In this document: positions 7,941 through 15,269 of the stretch, piece by piece
Numbering within the stretch: the stretch's first letter is position 1
Layout: each line of letters opens with the position of its first letter
Source: Flavobacteriales bacterium UBA4474
GTDB taxonomy: Bacteria; Bacteroidota; Bacteroidia; Flavobacteriales_D; Sanyastnellaceae
DNA: 16,235 nucleotides
Reading direction: 5' to 3'
Assembly: GCA_002389295.1 (NCBI GenBank)
Contig: DGOE01000011.1
Coordinates: 1-16,235 of the forward strand
Notes under the pieces: generated by a model
Seen by the model: the letters and a program-made list of their open reading frames with translations, nothing else
Told to the model about the DNA's origin: nothing
The model's database searches: none
Program-made: the position numbers and the translations under genes

Positions 7941-8957
7941 TTACTCGCGGCGCGGCCGCTGGGTGTTGGGTGCGGCGGTGGTGCCGCTGTACTGCATGGT
8001 GGACAGCAGGTCGCCATTGGCATCGACGAGCCGCAGGAAAAGCGTGCCTGTTGCAGGCAGCCTCCAGGTCGTCCAAGGGCCGGTCAGCGCCACGGACGCC
8101 ATGCGTGCGCCGCGCGCATCGAAAACGATCATCTCTGCCGGCGTAGGCCCGTCCCACTTGAGCAAGACTTGACCGTCGGCCTGGCGCGTGATGAGCAGTG
8201 GAGCGGAACCTTCTGCTTCGGTTAGACCACTGGTGCCGTTCCACGCGTCGAATTCGGCCTGGAGCACGTCGATGGGTTCTACGCCCTCCGGTGTGATGGA
8301 TACCACCAAGTCCAAGGTGAGGTCATCGGCGTCGTCGCCGGGGTAGGCCACGCGCAGAAACGCGCTGCGGCTGCTGACGCCCTCTTCCAGACAGCGCGTA
8401 TCGGCGCCGGCCACATTGGCACCCTGCATGGCCGCCATGAGTTTCTGGGCCAGCGTGCCTTCGGTGGAAAGGAATCCGGCTTCCATCTGCGTGAGGATTT
8501 CCTCGCCCAGCAAGATGTTGCCCTGAATGGCGTAGTTCGGTCCGACAATGTGGCCCCGCCAATCCATGCAATTGTCACCGGTAAAGGCGGCGGCGCGCGC
8601 TACGCCCGTCACCAGGTCGGCCATGCCGTATTGCCGAACGGCGGGGTTGCCTTGCGCGTCATTGGCCTCCAGCCAAGCCATCAGCGCTTCGGGGGAGAGC
8701 CCGTTGTCCGCCACCTGCTGGTGCGCGGCGGTTTGGTTGGCTGGCACCCAGTAGCTCTGCGTGTGGATGGCGCCCACGTCGGGGATCACGTCGCTGATGA
8801 TCAGGGCGCCGCCGGCAATCTCGGTGTCGTCCAAGCAGGTCGCGCCGGCGCTGCCCACCTGACCGGTGGCCACATCGACGGCGACAATGCTAAAGGTGTC
8901 CTGGGCTCCGGTTGCGGCGGCCAAGAGCAAGATCAGAGAGAGAAATACGTGGCGCAT
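7941..8957 (-). CDS. Secreted DUF1028-family protein
   Basis: 338 residues. The ATG at 8957 was chosen because it starts a clean Sec signal peptide (MRHVFLSLILLLAAATGA, cut before QDTFS); the frame extends upstream to 9017, but that would bury the signal. After cleavage the sequence reads TFSIVAVDVATGQVGSAGAT, the typical opening of DUF1028 domains, which are related to Ntn-hydrolases and have no settled biochemical role. The domain runs to about residue 235 and includes YAIQGNILLGEEIL. The last 80 or so residues (MIVFDARGARMAS, then LPATGTLFLRLVDANG) resemble a degenerate T9SS sorting domain, with about 14 extra residues (AAPNTQRPRRE) at the end. The gene is convergent with the efflux fusion (32 bases apart) and divergent from the small lipoprotein. 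Family assignment is firm; function and T9SS export are inferences. Confidence 0.85.
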   Translation of the reverse strand: MRHVFLSLILLLAAATGAQDTFSIVAVDVATGQVGSAGATCLDDTEIAGGALIISDVIPDVGAIHTQSYWVPANQTAAHQQVADNGLSPEALMAWLEANDAQGNPAVRQYGMADLVTGVARAAAFTGDNCMDWRGHIVGPNYAIQGNILLGEEILTQMEAGFLSTEGTLAQKLMAAMQGANVAGADTRCLEEGVSSRSAFLRVAYPGDDADDLTLDLVVSITPEGVEPIDVLQAEFDAWNGTSGLTEAEGSAPLLITRQADGQVLLKWDGPTPAEMIVFDARGARMASVALTGPWTTWRLPATGTLFLRLVDANGDLLSTMQYSGTTAAPNTQRPRRE

Positions 8958-8996
8958 GGCGTCAAGGTAGCACGGGCAGAAAAAGGCACCAACCAA

Positions 8997-9015
8997 GCCC
9001 CGCCATCGGCGGGGC
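8997..9015. repeat. Perfect 8-bp hairpin in divergent intergenic region
   Basis: GCCCCGCC-ATC-GGCGGGGC is a perfect 8-bp inverted repeat with a 3-base loop, inside the 127-base space between the DUF1028 gene and the small lipoprotein gene. Read on the minus strand it lies in the DUF1028 leader and is followed about 15 bases later by a T-rich patch. It could be an operator or a leader hairpin; it is too short to claim as a terminator. Confidence 0.4.
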
Positions 9016-9084
9016 ACCCGACGCCCTTGAATTCCCCGAAACCTTCTGCGTCAAACCGGCGTATAAAGTGTAAAATAAGCAACC

Positions 9085-9531
9085 ATGACACGCTTGAAAA
9101 CGGTGGCGATGGCCGGGCTTGCCGCTTGGCTCCTCGCCGGATGCACGAAGGAACAGGTCTTTTCCAACCCCAACACCGGCACCATCCGGGAATTGGGATT
9201 CGAATGGAATGAGGAATACAGCGCTTGCCTGAACTCAGACGACCTCACAGAAATGGCCTGCGGAACAGCGCTCTGGCTCGATGGCGAACGCGTGGTGCTG
9301 GAGCTCCCGTCCCCCGGAAAAGCGGTGCAGCCTGCCGGCGAAGTCGTGTTGAAAAAGGCGGTGGGATTTCAAACGGTTTTGTACCGTTACCTCCCTGCGA
9401 CCCGCTCAGTCATCCTGTACCTCGAGGGCGGCGAAGTACTGCTGCAGTGGAAGGAGGATGGGCGCTGTTTCAAAGGCGATGTAATGGATCAGGATTTCCT
9501 GACCATTTGCCGCGGAGGAGCCGCAGCATAA
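9085..9531 (+). CDS. Small orphan lipoprotein
   Basis: 148 residues with a clear lipoprotein signal: MTRLK, hydrophobic core, then LLAGC with the lipidated Cys at position 20. The mature part is about 128 residues and looks all-beta (VVLELPSPG, AVILYLEGGEVLLQW-like strands). It has four further cysteines (C48, C59, C128, C142) that could form two disulfides in the periplasm. I do not recognise a family. The gene stands alone: it diverges from the DUF1028 gene and converges on the phosphoesterase gene (31 bases apart). An AT-rich patch just before the start (9062-9079) may belong to its promoter, but I could not fit a full Bacteroidota promoter. Confidence 0.75.
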   Translation: MTRLKTVAMAGLAAWLLAGCTKEQVFSNPNTGTIRELGFEWNEEYSACLNSDDLTEMACGTALWLDGERVVLELPSPGKAVQPAGEVVLKKAVGFQTVLYRYLPATRSVILYLEGGEVLLQWKEDGRCFKGDVMDQDFLTICRGGAAA

Positions 9532-9562
9532 AGGCGGTCGGCGATCCACACGCCATATCAGA

Positions 9563-11932
9563 TCATTCGGTCACCACCCATGTGGCCCGGGCGGTATGCC
9601 CGGTGGCATCGATGGCCGTCAAGTGGTAGGTGCCAGCGGCAAGTCCGCCCCGCTCCACCGTCCATCCGCTGGCCGTATCGCGCACCGAAACCGCCACCTT
9701 GCGGCCCATGGCGTCTACCATGCGCAGGTCTAGCAGCGGCATGGCGCAGCCGGGCCATTGCACCTGCAGGTCCACCGCCCCGGGGTTGGGGTGGATGCGC
9801 AAAGGAGCGGGAGAACCCAGCACAGAGGCCACAGCCAAGGGCAGGCCATCACAGTCGGTGACGCTGCCCAAGCGCAGCGAGAGGGCGTCGAAATAACTGT
9901 CGTTGTCGGTCCCAGCGATGCGGGTCCCTTGCAACTCCAAGCGCACCGTGCGGGTCAAGGTGGGCAGTGTGCTTTCGAGGTCCACAGCGGTCCACGTGGC
10001 GGAGGGCATTTCAAACCACCCCGTAGCCCCGGTTTCCTCACCGGCTTCATCCAAAAACACCAGGCGCATGGCGGGAATATCGGCGCCGCTCCAATCGCTC
10101 AGCATGCCGCTGGCATAGGCCACTTGCACCCCGGCGTCGATGGAGTCTGCCCATGCGCTCACGTCTACATCTTGGTGCATGCGTCCCAGGTCGCTTTCGG
10201 TGCACAAACCGCCGACGGCGAAATAGTGTTCACCGTCAAAGGGGTTGACCCCGTTGCATTCGCCGGCGGTCAAGGACTCCGCCACGCCCTCGGTAATGGT
10301 CCAACCCAACAAGCCCTCTTCGGCACCGGGGTTGACCAGCAGGTTGTCCCCCTGCAGCGATTCAGAAGTAAAGAAGGGCACCGGCGCCGTCCAGGGGCTC
10401 CAATCGAGCCCGCGGTCGCGGTAGCGCACCCTCCAAAAGAGCGCGGCGTTTTCAGGAAGCCCGGGGATCGCCTCGGTGGTCAGTGACGCACCGGCCTGGG
10501 TGTCTTCATTGAAGTACACGTTGCGGTGCCGCTCCCACACATCGGCCAAGGGGGTGTTGAATCCATTGATTTCGGCGGCGACCTGCCACTGGCTTGCCCC
10601 GTGCAAGGCACCTGAGGGGCCGCTCCCAAAGGGCGCAGCGGCCAGGACGATGCACTCCGGCGGCTGGGTAGAACCGATCGGTGCCACGGCCGCAGGCGGC
10701 GGAGGGGGCTGGCTGGCCTTGGTCACCACCAGGCTGTCCGTGCAGACATTGTTGAGGGTTTCGGCATTGTCTCCGCGGCTCAGGCGCTTGACTGTGAACT
10801 GCGGATCATTGCCGGCTTCCACGTCCACCGTCACAAAGCCCCAGTCGTCGGTGGTGATTTCGAACTCGTCGTAGTCGAACTGAGGCCACTGCCCCCAGTA
10901 ATCGATGGCGCCACCGGCGGAGGCCACATTGATCCACAGGTGCTTGTGATCGCGGGATTGGCCACGGGAGTAGCCGTGGGTGTGCCCAAAGAAGTGGATG
11001 CTGGGCTTGCCGCAGGCAGAACTGAAGGCCTCGAGCTCTGCCACCACCTGACCGGTAAAGTCGCTCTCCCCCGGCGTCCACAGCTCGGATTTGTGCGGGT
11101 GGTGCAGTTGGGCAAACACGAAATCAATGTGGTCCATGGCGCAGGTGGTCTCGAGCACATCAGAAAGCCAAGCGAGCTGCTCCGGCCCATCGTAGGGGCC
11201 ATTCGAGTCGAGGCCCAGAAAGCGCACATTGCCAAAGTCCTTGTGCCACCAGTGCTCTTCGTACCCTGCCGTGCCGTTTTCCGGGAGGTGGAAGTATTGG
11301 AAATAGTAAGTGGAATTGACCTCGTGGTTGCCCAAAACAGGGTAGAGGGGGACCTGAGCAAAGAGGTCATGGGAGGGGGTAAAGAAATCGTTGGCCCACT
11401 GCCCGTAAGTGTTGCCATTGACGACGAGGTCACCGGGAATGAGCACCAGCGCGATCTCGTCGGAGGTTTCGCCGCCGAAATAATCCAGCACCCCTTGGTG
11501 CACGATCTCGTCAAAAACGTCGGGGTCGTTGCCGCTTTTTTGCATGTCGCTCATGGCCACGAACGTGAAATCGGCCTCCGCTTGGTGCAGCGGTGGGGTG
11601 CGGAAGCGGTGGGTGAGGGTCGAAACAGGACCGCTGGCCACGCGGTAGAAATACGGCGTGCCCGGTTCCAGTCCTTCGATGAGCACGTCGTGCATGGCGC
11701 CCCCTGTCGAAGCCGTTCCGGGCGAGGTGAGCACATTGCCCAGCGCCTCGTCCACGCCCCATTCCAAGGTGGACATGCCCTGTGCAGCGCTTTCCCACAT
11801 CACGCGGATGGAGGTCGGTTCAGCATCTTGCAGGTAGGGTTCCACATTGAACTGGGCCTGCGATACTGCGGGAAACAGGGCCGCAGAAAGGCAGAGCAGG
11901 CAAGCGGTCAGGTGGAAGAATTCTTGGCGCAT
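9563..11932 (-). CDS. T9SS-exported purple-acid-phosphatase-like metallophosphoesterase
   Basis: 789 residues. Signal peptide 1-26, cut after SQA. Residues 27-113 are an Fn3-like domain of the purple acid phosphatase type (VEPYLQDAEPTSIRVMWES, then GLEPGTPYFYRV). The catalytic domain (about 120-370) shows metal-ligand motifs in order: D129-M-Q131 (motif I), G167-D168, G201-N-H203-E, H277-H278 and G316-H317-T-H319. Motif I has Gln where most calcineurin-type enzymes have His. A proline-rich linker (about 411) leads to an Fn3-like block, then a jelly-roll-like module (about 528-685, NLLVNPGAEEG to FDALSLRLG), then a T9SS type A sorting domain (about 705-789: IHPNP, VDAMGRKV, LAAGTYHLTA). It probably hydrolyses phosphoesters outside the cell, for instance for phosphate scavenging; the substrate is not known. 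It converges on the small lipoprotein gene and diverges from the helicase gene. Confidence 0.9.
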   Translation of the reverse strand: MRQEFFHLTACLLCLSAALFPAVSQAQFNVEPYLQDAEPTSIRVMWESAAQGMSTLEWGVDEALGNVLTSPGTASTGGAMHDVLIEGLEPGTPYFYRVASGPVSTLTHRFRTPPLHQAEADFTFVAMSDMQKSGNDPDVFDEIVHQGVLDYFGGETSDEIALVLIPGDLVVNGNTYGQWANDFFTPSHDLFAQVPLYPVLGNHEVNSTYYFQYFHLPENGTAGYEEHWWHKDFGNVRFLGLDSNGPYDGPEQLAWLSDVLETTCAMDHIDFVFAQLHHPHKSELWTPGESDFTGQVVAELEAFSSACGKPSIHFFGHTHGYSRGQSRDHKHLWINVASAGGAIDYWGQWPQFDYDEFEITTDDWGFVTVDVEAGNDPQFTVKRLSRGDNAETLNNVCTDSLVVTKASQPPPPPAAVAPIGSTQPPECIVLAAAPFGSGPSGALHGASQWQVAAEINGFNTPLADVWERHRNVYFNEDTQAGASLTTEAIPGLPENAALFWRVRYRDRGLDWSPWTAPVPFFTSESLQGDNLLVNPGAEEGLLGWTITEGVAESLTAGECNGVNPFDGEHYFAVGGLCTESDLGRMHQDVDVSAWADSIDAGVQVAYASGMLSDWSGADIPAMRLVFLDEAGEETGATGWFEMPSATWTAVDLESTLPTLTRTVRLELQGTRIAGTDNDSYFDALSLRLGSVTDCDGLPLAVASVLGSPAPLRIHPNPGAVDLQVQWPGCAMPLLDLRMVDAMGRKVAVSVRDTASGWTVERGGLAAGTYHLTAIDATGHTARATWVVTE

Positions 11933-11956
11933 GCCCGAAGTTAATGCGCCCGTCTG

Positions 11957-11969
11957 AGGTCAATGACCT
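11957..11969. promoter_or_regulatory. Perfect 6-1-6 dyad, candidate operator
   Basis: AGGTCA-A-TGACCT lies in the 66-base space between the divergent phosphoesterase and helicase genes, 24 bases upstream of the phosphoesterase start and 29 bases before the helicase GTG. Its position is right for a regulator of either gene. A dyad of this size is expected a few times per window by chance, so only its location supports it. Confidence 0.3.
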
Positions 11970-11998
11970 GAAGGAAAGGGACAATCCATGGCCTAAAC

Positions 11999-13735
11999 GT
12001 GTGGGATGTAGCGAAAACAGGCAGACCTTCGCGCCCAATTCCCGCATTGTTGAATTCATTTGCCAGCCTTGGCCTTTCGGCCCCGATCCTCGAAGCCATC
12101 GGCAAACTCGGTTTTGAAACGCCCACGGAAATCCAAGAGCAGGCCATCCCGGTCCTGATCGAGGGGGACCGCGATTTCATTGGGCTCGCCCAAACCGGAA
12201 CCGGCAAGACGGCGGCTTTTGGACTGCCCTTGCTCGAGCACCTCGATGCCGACCAAAGCCACGTCCAGGCCCTCATCCTCGCGCCCACCCGCGAACTCGG
12301 CCAGCAGATCGCAGAGCAGATCGCCTTGTTTGCCGGCAGCATGAAGGGCATCCGCACCGTGGCCGTCTACGGCGGTGCCAACATCGTGACGCAGATCAAC
12401 CAGCTCAAGCGCCCTTGCCAAGTGGTGATCGCCACCCCGGGCCGCCTGATTGACCTGGCCAAGCGCAAGGCCGTGAAGCTGGACCAGGTGCGTTACCTCG
12501 TGCTCGACGAGGCCGATGAGATGCTCAACATGGGCTTCAAGGAGGAGTTGGATACCATCCTGAGCTTTACGCCGGATGAAAAGCAGACCTGGCTCTTTTC
12601 TGCCACCATGCCCAAGGAAATCCGGCGCATGGTCAAGGAGTACATGGAGGACCCGTTTGAGGTCCGCATCGACCCCAAGACGACCGTCAATACCAACATC
12701 GAGCACAAGTATGTCATGGTGCGCCACACGGACAAGGCCGAGGCGCTGACGCGCTTCATGGACCTCGATCCGGAGCTCTATGGCGTGGTGTTCTGCCGGA
12801 CCAAGCGGGACACCCAGAACCTCGCGGAGGGCTTGATCAAGCAGGGCTACCGTGCCGATGCCATCCACGGCGACCTGTCGCAGCACCAGCGCGACCGCGT
12901 CATGATGCGCTTCAAGCGGCGCGAGCTGCAGGTGCTCATCGCCACCGACGTGGCGGCCCGGGGCATCGATGTCAACGACCTCACCCACGTCTTTCACTTT
13001 TCCCTGCCCAACGACCAGGCCTATTACACCCACCGTTCCGGACGCACGGCGCGGGCCGGAAAGAAGGGCGTATCGATGGCCTTCATCAACCGCAAGGAAA
13101 AGGGCAAGGTGAACCAATTGGCGCGCGGATTGGACGTGGAGTTTGCAGCTGTAGATGTTCCCCGTGCAGATGAAATCGTAGAAGCCCGCCTGCGCGGGTG
13201 GGCCACCGGATTGGTGGAGCAGGAAGGCGGCAAGCATGCACCAGATGACCTGCTGGAGCAGGTAGACCTGCTGCTCGGTCCGCTGTCGCGGGAGGAGATC
13301 ATTGCCCGGTTGGTCACGCGTGAGCTCGCCCGCTTAAACCTCGGCCACCGACAGGACCTCAACGAACGCGGCGGCAAGGACACGGGCGGCGAGGACCGCG
13401 GCGCCAGGAAAGGCCCCTACAAAAAGCCCTACAAGTCCGACTTCAAGGGCGGCTACAAGAAGGGCGGCTACAAGAAGGATGGCTTCAAAAAGCCCTTCAA
13501 AAAGGGCAGCTACAACAAGCCCAGCGTCGACGGCGATGGCTTTGTGGACGGCGGTTCTTCGGACGGTTGGAAGCCAAAGAAGGGCGGCTACAAAAAGGGC
13601 CCAGGTAAGCCCGGCTTCAAAAAGAAGGGCGGATTCAAGAAGAAAGGCCCGGGCAAAAGCAACTATCCATCCAGCGACAGCTTTGGGAGTGGGGTAGGTG
13701 GGCGCCGCACCAAACCCAGCAAGAACCGCGGCTGA
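11999..13735 (+). CDS. DEAD-box ATP-dependent RNA helicase with basic repetitive tail
   Basis: Unwinds RNA duplexes using ATP; in bacteria this family acts in ribosome assembly, mRNA decay and cold response. All family motifs are present: Q motif (GFETPTEIQEQAIP) preceded by the conserved Phe, motif I AQTGTGKT (K70), Ia PTREL, Ib TPGR, II DEAD (170-173), III SAT (201-203), IV VVFCRTKR, V ATDVAARGID and VI HRSGRTARAGK (from H345). Residues about 450-578 are a disordered tail of Tyr/Phe-Lys-Lys and Gly repeats that probably binds RNA. No ATG precedes the conserved N-terminus. The frame can start at GTG 11999, or at TTG 12050, which would give M-N-S-F-A-S-L-G-L, closer to usual homologues. The tail resembles those of other Bacteroidota RhlE-like helicases. 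It lies 27 bases before the cyanophycinase-like gene and may be co-transcribed with it. Confidence 0.93.
   Translation: MWDVAKTGRPSRPIPALLNSFASLGLSAPILEAIGKLGFETPTEIQEQAIPVLIEGDRDFIGLAQTGTGKTAAFGLPLLEHLDADQSHVQALILAPTRELGQQIAEQIALFAGSMKGIRTVAVYGGANIVTQINQLKRPCQVVIATPGRLIDLAKRKAVKLDQVRYLVLDEADEMLNMGFKEELDTILSFTPDEKQTWLFSATMPKEIRRMVKEYMEDPFEVRIDPKTTVNTNIEHKYVMVRHTDKAEALTRFMDLDPELYGVVFCRTKRDTQNLAEGLIKQGYRADAIHGDLSQHQRDRVMMRFKRRELQVLIATDVAARGIDVNDLTHVFHFSLPNDQAYYTHRSGRTARAGKKGVSMAFINRKEKGKVNQLARGLDVEFAAVDVPRADEIVEARLRGWATGLVEQEGGKHAPDDLLEQVDLLLGPLSREEIIARLVTRELARLNLGHRQDLNERGGKDTGGEDRGARKGPYKKPYKSDFKGGYKKGGYKKDGFKKPFKKGSYNKPSVDGDGFVDGGSSDGWKPKKGGYKKGPGKPGFKKKGGFKKKGPGKSNYPSSDSFGSGVGGRRTKPSKNRG
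13408..13650 (+). repeat. Aromatic-Lys-Lys/Gly coding repeats in helicase tail
   Basis: Imperfect short repeats of codons for [Y/F]-K-K with flanking Gly or Pro; I count eight [YF]KK units (for example GGYKKGGYKKDGFKKPFKK). They code for the disordered C-terminal tail. Repeats of this kind expand and shrink by slippage or recombination, so length may vary among relatives. Confidence 0.75.
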
Positions 13736-13750
13736 CTCCGCACCTGCTGA

Positions 13751-13756
13751 AGGGAG
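13751..13756 (+). promoter_or_regulatory. Ribosome binding site for the cyanophycinase-like gene
   Basis: AGGGAG lies six bases before the ATG at 13763 and favours that start over the in-frame ATG at 13781, although the latter gives a more compact lipoprotein signal (MHLRFFAVALALSAC). Strong Shine-Dalgarno sites are otherwise scarce in this window. Confidence 0.5.
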
Positions 13757-13762
13757 CCGCGC

Positions 13763-14674
13763 ATGGGCTACTTTCAGCACATGCACCTCCGATTTTTTGC
13801 TGTGGCCTTGGCCCTCAGCGCTTGCCAGCATACCCCTTCACCGCCCCTTGACGGGCATCCTGACGCCAGTAAAGCGGTGTGGCAAAGTGCCGACCTGACC
13901 CTGCCCGGGGCTGCGGGCACCCTGTTCATCATCGGCGGCGGGAGCCGGCCGCTGTCGCTCATGCAGGGCGTGGTGGACCGCATGGCCTCCAAGGATGACC
14001 TCGTGGTGGTGCTCCCCATGGCCAGTTCTCAGCCCGATACGTCCATCTATTATGGCATCCGGCCGCTTGCGGCGCTCGGCTGCACCAACGTACACGGCAT
14101 GAACCTCCAGCCGGGCAACTGGGGCGAGGCACAGCTTGACAGCGTGCGCAACGCCAAGGCCATGTACCTCTGCGGCGGTGACCAGGCCCGTTTCATGACC
14201 GCCGTGGGCGGCAGCGAAGGCCCAATCTCCGAGGCGATCCGCGAGGCCTATCGCCGCGGCGCTGTCATCTCGGGCAGCAGTGCAGGCGCCGCCATGATGA
14301 GCCGGATCATGATCACAGGCGACCAGAAAATGGAGCCTGATTACGAGCGGACCTATGCCCGCCTCTATGCAGACAATGGCGTCTACCAAACGGGCCTTGG
14401 ACTCATTGAGAACGCCGTCATAGACCAGCACTTTGTGGAGCGCAGCCGATACAACCGGGCCCTCAGCGCCCTTCATGACCACCCGGGCCTGCCCGTGTTT
14501 GGCATTGGCGAGTCCACCGCCCTGGTGGTGGCCCCCGACGGCATCTCCGTGGAAGGGGAGGGGCACGTGGTGGTTTTCCATCCGCATTCCGGCGCAGCCG
14601 ACAGCAGCGGGCAGCTCAGCTTCCGGGACCTCCGCTTGGACATCCTCACCGCTGGCGACCGGCTGGCCCCGTAG
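13763..14674 (+). CDS. Cyanophycinase-like peptidase S51 family lipoprotein
   Basis: 303 residues. The N-terminus is a lipoprotein signal (HLRFFAVALALSAC, lipid-modified Cys at position 21), so the enzyme should sit on a membrane facing the periplasm or outside. The rest matches cyanophycinases: GTLFIIGGGSRP near the start, the YLCGGDQ turn, the nucleophile elbow SGSSAGA with Ser173, DQHFVERSRYNR with His223, and GIGESTAL with Glu250. In Synechocystis CphB the triad is Ser132, His174 and Glu201; the His-to-Glu spacing of 27 is the same here. CphB cuts cyanophycin (Asp-Arg polymer) into beta-Asp-Arg dipeptides. No cyanophycin synthetase is visible in this window, so use of an external polymer or a different isopeptide substrate is possible. 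It follows the helicase gene and converges on the small membrane-protein gene (12 bases apart). Confidence 0.88.
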   Translation: MGYFQHMHLRFFAVALALSACQHTPSPPLDGHPDASKAVWQSADLTLPGAAGTLFIIGGGSRPLSLMQGVVDRMASKDDLVVVLPMASSQPDTSIYYGIRPLAALGCTNVHGMNLQPGNWGEAQLDSVRNAKAMYLCGGDQARFMTAVGGSEGPISEAIREAYRRGAVISGSSAGAAMMSRIMITGDQKMEPDYERTYARLYADNGVYQTGLGLIENAVIDQHFVERSRYNRALSALHDHPGLPVFGIGESTALVVAPDGISVEGEGHVVVFHPHSGAADSSGQLSFRDLRLDILTAGDRLAP

Positions 14675-14686
14675 CACAAAAGACCG

Positions 14687-15124
14687 TCAGGAAAGCCCGA
14701 CGTCCTCCGGAGGCGAGGCCTTGGGGAGGCCGCGTCGATTTTGGCGGAGGATGAGGGCGTGGACAATCCCCCCGGCCACGATCAGCGCCGCAATGGGCGC
14801 CGCGATGGCCATGGTGCCAATGGTGAGCCAAGGCAATACACCAAAAACGCTGTTGCTTTCGTTGGCGGTGATCCCCGTACTGAACGATTCTAATTCCATA
14901 CCGATCAATCCAATGATCAACGGAGAGGCCCCAAAGAGGAAGGTCGCCAGCAGGGCCAATGGGACCCATGTCAATTGGGTCGAGTAGCGAATGGCTGCGC
15001 TGAGTGCATAGAGCACGATGAGGGCCATGCCGATAAGATTGAATCCCAAGAGCCACAACAAGCCGCCTGCAATCAGCCATCCATAGCGGCGATTTGTCGG
15101 TGTGGTCACAGCGGGTATTTCCAT
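14687..15124 (-). CDS. Small three-helix membrane protein of unknown function
   Basis: 145 residues, mostly hydrophobic. A short N-terminal tail with two Arg (R12, R13) precedes a long hydrophobic segment (about 15-45). A second helix spans about 53-75, a polar Ser/Thr/Glu loop about 77-93, and a third helix about 98-126, followed by RQNRR and a polar tail. The positive-inside rule puts the C-terminal tail in the cytoplasm. I do not recognise a family. The frame was chosen over overlapping frames on both strands because only this one has a coherent membrane-protein pattern. On the minus strand, TACCTTTA just upstream is close to the Bacteroidota -7 box TAnnTTTG, but no matching -33 element was found. 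Confidence 0.65.
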   Translation of the reverse strand: MEIPAVTTPTNRRYGWLIAGGLLWLLGFNLIGMALIVLYALSAAIRYSTQLTWVPLALLATFLFGASPLIIGLIGMELESFSTGITANESNSVFGVLPWLTIGTMAIAAPIAALIVAGGIVHALILRQNRRGLPKASPPEDVGLS

Positions 15125-15185
15125 TGGGTGTTGCTTCCGTTAAAGGTACTGCATCCGTTGGTTGTTGATGGTTCAGCGCCCATTA

Positions 15186-15197
15186 TTCACGCGTGAA
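15186..15197. promoter_or_regulatory. Perfect 12-bp palindrome, candidate operator
   Basis: TTCACGCGTGAA is a perfect palindrome in the space between the divergent small membrane-protein gene (start 15124) and the exported orphan gene (start 15270). It is followed one base later by another hairpin, so it could bind a dimeric regulator of one or both genes. The length alone is not statistically striking. Confidence 0.3.
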
Positions 15198-15198
15198 A

Positions 15199-15221
15199 CA
15201 AAGCGGCCCGCCCCCGCTTTG
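15199..15221. repeat. 8-bp hairpin with 7-base loop
   Basis: CAAAGCGG and CCGCTTTG are perfect 8-bp arms separated by CCCGCCC, directly beside the preceding palindrome. There is no immediate U-run on the plus strand (a T-rich patch begins about 18 bases later), so I do not call it a terminator. Confidence 0.4.
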
Positions 15222-15269
15222 CTGGCATGTGCCGCCCTTCTTTTCTTTTGATGGCGATTCGCGGTCTGG

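Noticed and set aside
7398..8244. Overlapping open frames of about 275 codons on both strands across the end of the efflux gene and of DUF1028
   Set aside because: They cross the convergent ends of two well-supported genes and show no signal peptide or motif.
12056..13237. A 393-codon minus-strand frame opposite the helicase
   Set aside because: Shadow of the DEAD-box gene, whose motifs are all intact on the plus strand.
13408..13650. Possible CRISPR or tandem DNA repeat array
   Set aside because: The repeats are short, imperfect, in frame and explained by the protein tail; there are no spacers.
14433..14987. A 184-codon plus-strand frame across the cyanophycinase end and the small membrane gene
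   Set aside because: It overlaps the catalytic Glu region of the S51 gene in another frame and continues antisense to the membrane protein; composition is Trp/Pro/Ser-rich without pattern.
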